Source: Rhodobacteraceae bacterium Alg238-R152
Lineage (GTDB): Bacteria > Pseudomonadota > Alphaproteobacteria > Rhodobacterales > Rhodobacteraceae
DNA length: 64,000 nucleotides
NCBI GenBank assembly: GCA_900537125.1
Contig: UNRJ01000004.1
Location: 248,001-312,000, forward strand
Reading direction: 5' to 3'
The notes beneath the pieces are model-generated. The model was given only the letters and a program-made list of their open reading frames with translations. It made no database searches and had not been told where the DNA came from. A program made the translations under genes and the position numbers. Shown piece by piece: positions 61,141 through 64,000 of this stretch (positions are counted from its first letter, which is position 1; each line of letters begins with the position of its first letter).

Positions 61141-62415
61141 ATGAGCACGCTCTTCACAAACGCCCGTTTGATTGATCCAGCCAATGACAGCGACGCCCTT
61201 GGTTGGGTGCGTGTTGCCGATGGTGCCATCGCAGAGGTGGGCTATGAAGCAGCGCCAAAGGCGGATGACGTTGTTGATTGCGGTGGCAAATGCCTAGCAC
61301 CGGGGATTGTCGACATTGGCGTGAAGGTCTGTGAGCCCGGCGAACGCCACAAAGAAAGCTACAAATCCGCAGGCGCGGCGGCAGCGGCTGGTGGGGTCAC
61401 CACCATGGTCACGCGGCCAGACACGCTCCCGGCTATTGACACACCTGAGGTGCTGGAGTTTGTCGAGCGCCGCGCCAATGAGGCCGCACCAGTGAACGTG
61501 CTGCCGATGGCGGCGCTGACCAAAGGCCGGGAAGGCCGCGAGATGACCGAGATTGGCTTCTTGCTGGATGCTGGGGCCGTGGCGTTCACCGATTGTGATC
61601 ATGTGGTAACCGACCCCAAAGTGTTTTCCCGCGCATTGAGCTATGCGCGGTCTTGTGGCGCTTTAGTGATTGCGCATCCACAGGAGCCGGGCCTGTCCAA
61701 AGGTGCGGCGGCCACAGCAGGCAAGTTTGCGGCGCTGCGCGGTCTGCCAGCGGTGTCGCCTATGGCGGAGCGTATGGGGTTGGATCGTGACATGGCGCTG
61801 GTGGAGATGACCGGCGCAAAATACCACGCCGATCAAATCACCGCCGCCCGCGCCCTGCCCGCTTTGGAGCGTGCGAAAAAGAACGGGTTGGACGTGACGG
61901 CGGGCACCTCGATCCACCACCTGACACTCAATGAGTTGGACGTGGCGGACTACCGGACATTCTTCAAAATCAAGCCGCCACTGCGCGCGGAAGACGACCG
62001 TTTGGCGCTGATAGACGCGGTGAAATCCGGTTTGATTGACACAATATCCTCGATGCACACACCGCAGGATGAGGAAAGCAAGCGCCTTCCGTTTGAAGAA
62101 GCAGCCTCCGGTGCGGTGGGGCTGGAAACCTTGCTGCCAGCGGCGATGCGTCTCTATCACAACGGTGATCTGACCCTGCCGGAGCTGTTCCGCGCCATGG
62201 CGCTGAACCCAGCCAAACGGCTGGGACTCAACAGTGGCCGGTTGCACGTGGGTGCGCCTGCGGATCTGGTGTTGTTTGATGCGGATGCGCCGTTTGTGCT
62301 GGATCGTTTTAAGCTGAAATCAAAATCCAAGAACACGCCGTTTGACGGCGCCCGCCTGCAGGGTAAGGTGCTGGCAACTTACGTGGCCGGTGCGGCCGTT
62401 TACCGGAGAGATTGA
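61141..62415 (+). CDS. pyrC: Dihydroorotase-like protein lacking metal ligands
   Basis: A 424-residue amidohydrolase-fold protein aligned over its length with type I dihydroorotase. However, the D-x-H-x-H metal motif reads VDIGVKVCEPGERHKES, with no His, and the late Asp-His site (DHAPH in active enzymes) reads ISSMHTPQDEE. So the dinuclear zinc site is missing. In Pseudomonas the pyrC' gene next to pyrB encodes such an inactive homologue, needed to assemble aspartate carbamoyltransferase; that role fits here. The ATG at 61141 follows AAGGAG. Its stop overlaps the plsY start. Confidence 0.9.
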   Translation: MSTLFTNARLIDPANDSDALGWVRVADGAIAEVGYEAAPKADDVVDCGGKCLAPGIVDIGVKVCEPGERHKESYKSAGAAAAAGGVTTMVTRPDTLPAIDTPEVLEFVERRANEAAPVNVLPMAALTKGREGREMTEIGFLLDAGAVAFTDCDHVVTDPKVFSRALSYARSCGALVIAHPQEPGLSKGAAATAGKFAALRGLPAVSPMAERMGLDRDMALVEMTGAKYHADQITAARALPALERAKKNGLDVTAGTSIHHLTLNELDVADYRTFFKIKPPLRAEDDRLALIDAVKSGLIDTISSMHTPQDEESKRLPFEEAASGAVGLETLLPAAMRLYHNGDLTLPELFRAMALNPAKRLGLNSGRLHVGAPADLVLFDADAPFVLDRFKLKSKSKNTPFDGARLQGKVLATYVAGAAVYRRD

Positions 62416-63026
62416 TGCCCGTCTTGGAAACTGCGTTGCCTGCCCTGCTGCTTTGGGCGGTTGTTGGCTATGTCTTGGGGTCGATCCCCTTTGGCATGGT
62501 TTTGTCCAAGGTCATGGGCCTGGGCAACCTGCGCGAAATTGGCTCAGGCAATATTGGCGCAACCAATGTTCTGCGCACTGGCTCCAAAAAGGCGGCTGCG
62601 TTCACTTTGATCCTAGACGGTGGCAAAGGCGCGGTTGCCGTCCTTCTGGCGCGAGCGATGGCCGGGGAAGATGCAGCACAGCTTGCGGGGTTGGCCGCCT
62701 TTTTGGGACATTGCTATCCGGTTTGGCTCAAGTTCAAAGGCGGCAAAGGTGTCGCGACGTTCCTTGGCCTTATGCTGGCACTGGCCTGGCCGGTGGGCAT
62801 TGCCTGTTGCCTGACATGGTTGGCTACAGCGGCAGCGAGCCGGATTTCCTCGCTGTCTGCGTTGGTGGCCGCGGCCTCTGGCGCCGTTTGGATGCTGGTG
62901 TTTGGTTATAGCGATGCGGCCGCACTTGCGGCTTTGTTGGCCCTGATTGTATTTGCCCGTCATCACGAAAATATCACCCGTCTGCGCGCGGGCGCTGAGC
63001 CGAAAATCGGTGTCAAAAAGACCTAA
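62415..63026 (+). CDS. plsY: Glycerol-3-phosphate acyltransferase PlsY
   Basis: A 203-residue membrane enzyme that transfers the acyl group of acyl-phosphate to glycerol 3-phosphate, the first step of phospholipid synthesis. It has about five membrane segments and the three conserved loops: GSIPFGMVLSK with GSGNIGATNVLR, LDGGKGAVAVLLAR and FKGGKGVATFLG. The ATG at 62415 overlaps the pyrC stop by one base, following GGAGAG; a TTG three bases earlier is the alternative. It is the last gene of the pyr operon. Confidence 0.95.
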   Translation: MPVLETALPALLLWAVVGYVLGSIPFGMVLSKVMGLGNLREIGSGNIGATNVLRTGSKKAAAFTLILDGGKGAVAVLLARAMAGEDAAQLAGLAAFLGHCYPVWLKFKGGKGVATFLGLMLALAWPVGIACCLTWLATAAASRISSLSALVAAASGAVWMLVFGYSDAAALAALLALIVFARHHENITRLRAGAEPKIGVKKT

Positions 63027-63050
63027 CCCTCTTTGCCCGGAACAACGCGC

Positions 63051-63434
63051 TTAAGTGTCAATCTCAGCAAACACACGCTTTGCCACGCGAAAACACTCCA
63101 ACGCCTGGGGTACGCCGCAGTAAATCCCAATCACGTGGATGATGGATTGCACCTCATCTTTGCTTACCCCATTGGACAGCGCACCGCGCAAGTGAATCTC
63201 CCATTCGGTCATTTTGCCCAGCGCAGCAATCATCGACAGATTCATCATAGAGCGGGTTTTGGCATCAATGGTGTCATCTCCCCAGCCAAACCCCCAGCAC
63301 CACGCGGTCATGGCTTCCTGAAACGGGCGGTGAAACTCGTCAGCATTGTCCAGCGTGTTTTGCACATACTCCGCCCCAAGTGTTGCTTTGCGGGCCGCCA
63401 ATCCCTTTAGAAACATGTCTTCGTCCAGGCTCAT
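63051..63434 (-). CDS. Carboxymuconolactone decarboxylase family protein
   Basis: A 127-residue protein of the CMD family. The pattern DEDMFLKGLAARKATLGAEY, WCWGFGWGDDTIDAKTRSMM and LSMIAALGKMTEWEIHLRG, followed by a DEVQSIIHVIGIYCGVP helix, is that of gamma-carboxymuconolactone decarboxylase (PcaC). The AhpD-type CxxC is absent. A role in aromatic catabolism is possible but not shown by the neighbours. The ATG at 63434 follows GGAGG; longer upstream ORFs run into the tRNA. Confidence 0.85.
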   Translation of the reverse strand: MSLDEDMFLKGLAARKATLGAEYVQNTLDNADEFHRPFQEAMTAWCWGFGWGDDTIDAKTRSMMNLSMIAALGKMTEWEIHLRGALSNGVSKDEVQSIIHVIGIYCGVPQALECFRVAKRVFAEIDT

Positions 63435-63613
63435 ATCGTGTCCTCCATTGCCGCGCAGACCGCGCATTTTGTTCAAACCATACTCAAGAGACCATGGTGC
63501 GGCGAGGTTTGATTGGCCACGTGGGAAACCCTGCCAATATTTCGCGATCAAAAACCGAATTTCATGGGTTTTGGCCCTTGTGCCCGATGGATGTGCCAAA
63601 TATACGGGTCGAC

Positions 63614-63703
63614 GGAGACGTGGCCGAGTGGTCGAAGGCGCTCCCCTGCTAAGGGAGTATACCGGGAACGGTATCGAGGGTTCGAATCCCTTCGTCTCCG
63701 CCA
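63614..63703 (+). tRNA. tRNA-Ser(GCU)
   Basis: A 90-base tRNA including encoded CCA. GGAGACG at 63614 pairs with CGTCTCC, followed by discriminator G and CCA. The anticodon stem CTCCC/GGGAG encloses CTGCTAA, giving anticodon GCT, which reads AGC and AGU serine codons. The long variable arm typical of serine tRNAs (TACCGGGAACGGTA) and the T arm GGGTTCGAATCCC are present. Confidence 0.96.
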
Positions 63704-63746
63704 TTATCCTTTGTTTTTACTGGATAAATTGGCAACTTGGGACTCA

Positions 63747-63769
63747 TACCCCACAAAGTACCCCACAAA
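63747..63769 (+). repeat. Tandem 12-bp repeat after tRNA-Ser
   Basis: TACCCCACAAA occurs at 63747-63757 and again at 63759-63769, 12 bases apart. The surrounding sequence is AT-richer than the genes to the left. Repeats of this kind occur beside integration sites at tRNA genes, but no integrase or attachment duplication is visible here. Confidence 0.45.
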
Positions 63770-63813
63770 AATTCTGCGCTCACACATGTCTCACTCAACT
63801 AGACTTCGATGCG

Positions 63814-64000
63814 CTAGATTTCCAATTTTAGCTGGGTTGCAGTTTCATCTAGAAAAGACACGGCCTTATAGATTAAAGCTTCGAGGAAGTGATCGTTTCC
63901 GTCTAGATCAGTCACAACAAGTTGCTCAACTCCACCGAAACGTCCCGCCCCGTATTTGCCTTGGCCAAATCTGATCGCTTGGACTCCAGTGTCGCCAGAA
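63814..64000 (-). CDS. Unknown protein, C-terminal fragment
   Basis: The last 61 residues of a protein running off the right edge, read from the opposite strand and ending at a TAG at 63814-63816. Sequence includes SGDTGVQAIRFGQGKYGAGR, VEQLVVTDLDGNDHFLEALI and a final KLEI. The frame is open throughout, while the codons are less GC-rich than in the core genes. I do not recognise the family. Its position after tRNA-Ser and different composition suggest acquired DNA. Confidence 0.5.
   Translation of the reverse strand, partial: SGDTGVQAIRFGQGKYGAGRFGGVEQLVVTDLDGNDHFLEALIYKAVSFLDETATQLKLEI

Noticed and set aside
63435..63704. Long upstream extension of the CMD gene starting MAETKGFEPS
   Set aside because: It reads the antisense of tRNA-Ser; this peptide is a well-known false ORF. 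The real start is at 63434.

Overview
This window looks like ordinary core chromosome from a marine alphaproteobacterium of the Rhodobacterales (Roseobacter group). The evidence is a run of gene orders and small proteins typical of that group: mdh followed by sucC-sucD-odhA-odhB-lpd, a 44-residue aa3-type cytochrome oxidase subunit IV, argH divergent from a TlpA-like thioredoxin, lysA beside a TIGR02302 protein, and greA divergent from ETF-ubiquinone oxidoreductase. No insertion sequence, prophage or CRISPR array was seen. The genus cannot be fixed from the sequence alone.

Layout. 1-4.7 kb: a truncated malyl-CoA lyase-like gene, a secreted protein, a TauE exporter, a SHOCT lipoprotein, malate dehydrogenase, and a cluster of tiny lipoproteins. 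4.7-15.1 kb: the TCA-cycle cluster sucC, sucD, odhA, odhB, lpd, interrupted by four small genes for envelope or unknown proteins and by two related hairpin repeats. 15.1-26 kb: a minus-strand block with a PPOX-fold protein, plsC, ftsX and ftsE; then a zinc-ribbon protein, TIGR02302, lysA, small envelope genes, argH and a thioredoxin. 26-32 kb: a degenerate EAL protein, phaA and phaB (PHB synthesis), a LysR regulator with an EamA exporter, and a DUF465 peptide. 32-40 kb: a tRNA methyltransferase, isoprenoid genes (ispB, ispE), a long TPR protein, ETF-QO and greA. 40-44.7 kb: the molybdenum cofactor and formate dehydrogenase maturation genes moeA-mobB-mobA-fdhD, then azlCD. 44.7-51 kb: a papain-like lipoprotein, oxidase subunit IV, an MBL hydrolase with an acyl-CoA dehydrogenase, a Sua5-type enzyme, a cupin and an AlgH protein. 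51-59 kb: a DsbD-N-like protein, an RND pump, moaB, a phosphoesterase and a uracil-DNA glycosylase homologue. 59-63 kb: pyrB, three unknown membrane genes, a pyrC homologue and plsY. 63-64 kb: a carboxymuconolactone decarboxylase family gene, tRNA-Ser(GCU), and an AT-richer tail with a truncated gene.

How it fits together. The first 15 kb carries malate to oxaloacetate and 2-oxoglutarate through succinyl-CoA to succinate, with a shared E3. PhaA and PhaB draw acetyl-CoA into polyhydroxybutyrate, and ETF-QO feeds electrons from acyl-CoA dehydrogenases to the quinone pool. MoeA, MobA, MobB, FdhD and MoaB together serve molybdoenzymes.

The most unusual signals are: an 11-bp unit repeated three times in tandem at three separate intergenic sites; two related GGGCAGCGC-type hairpins in the suc cluster; two TGTGATCACA palindromes exactly 21 bp apart upstream of sucC; envelope-protein genes embedded in the suc and pyr operons; a dihydroorotase homologue without its metal ligands; and mutually exclusive hairpins between phaA and phaB. 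All reading is by eye; no database search or folding program was run.
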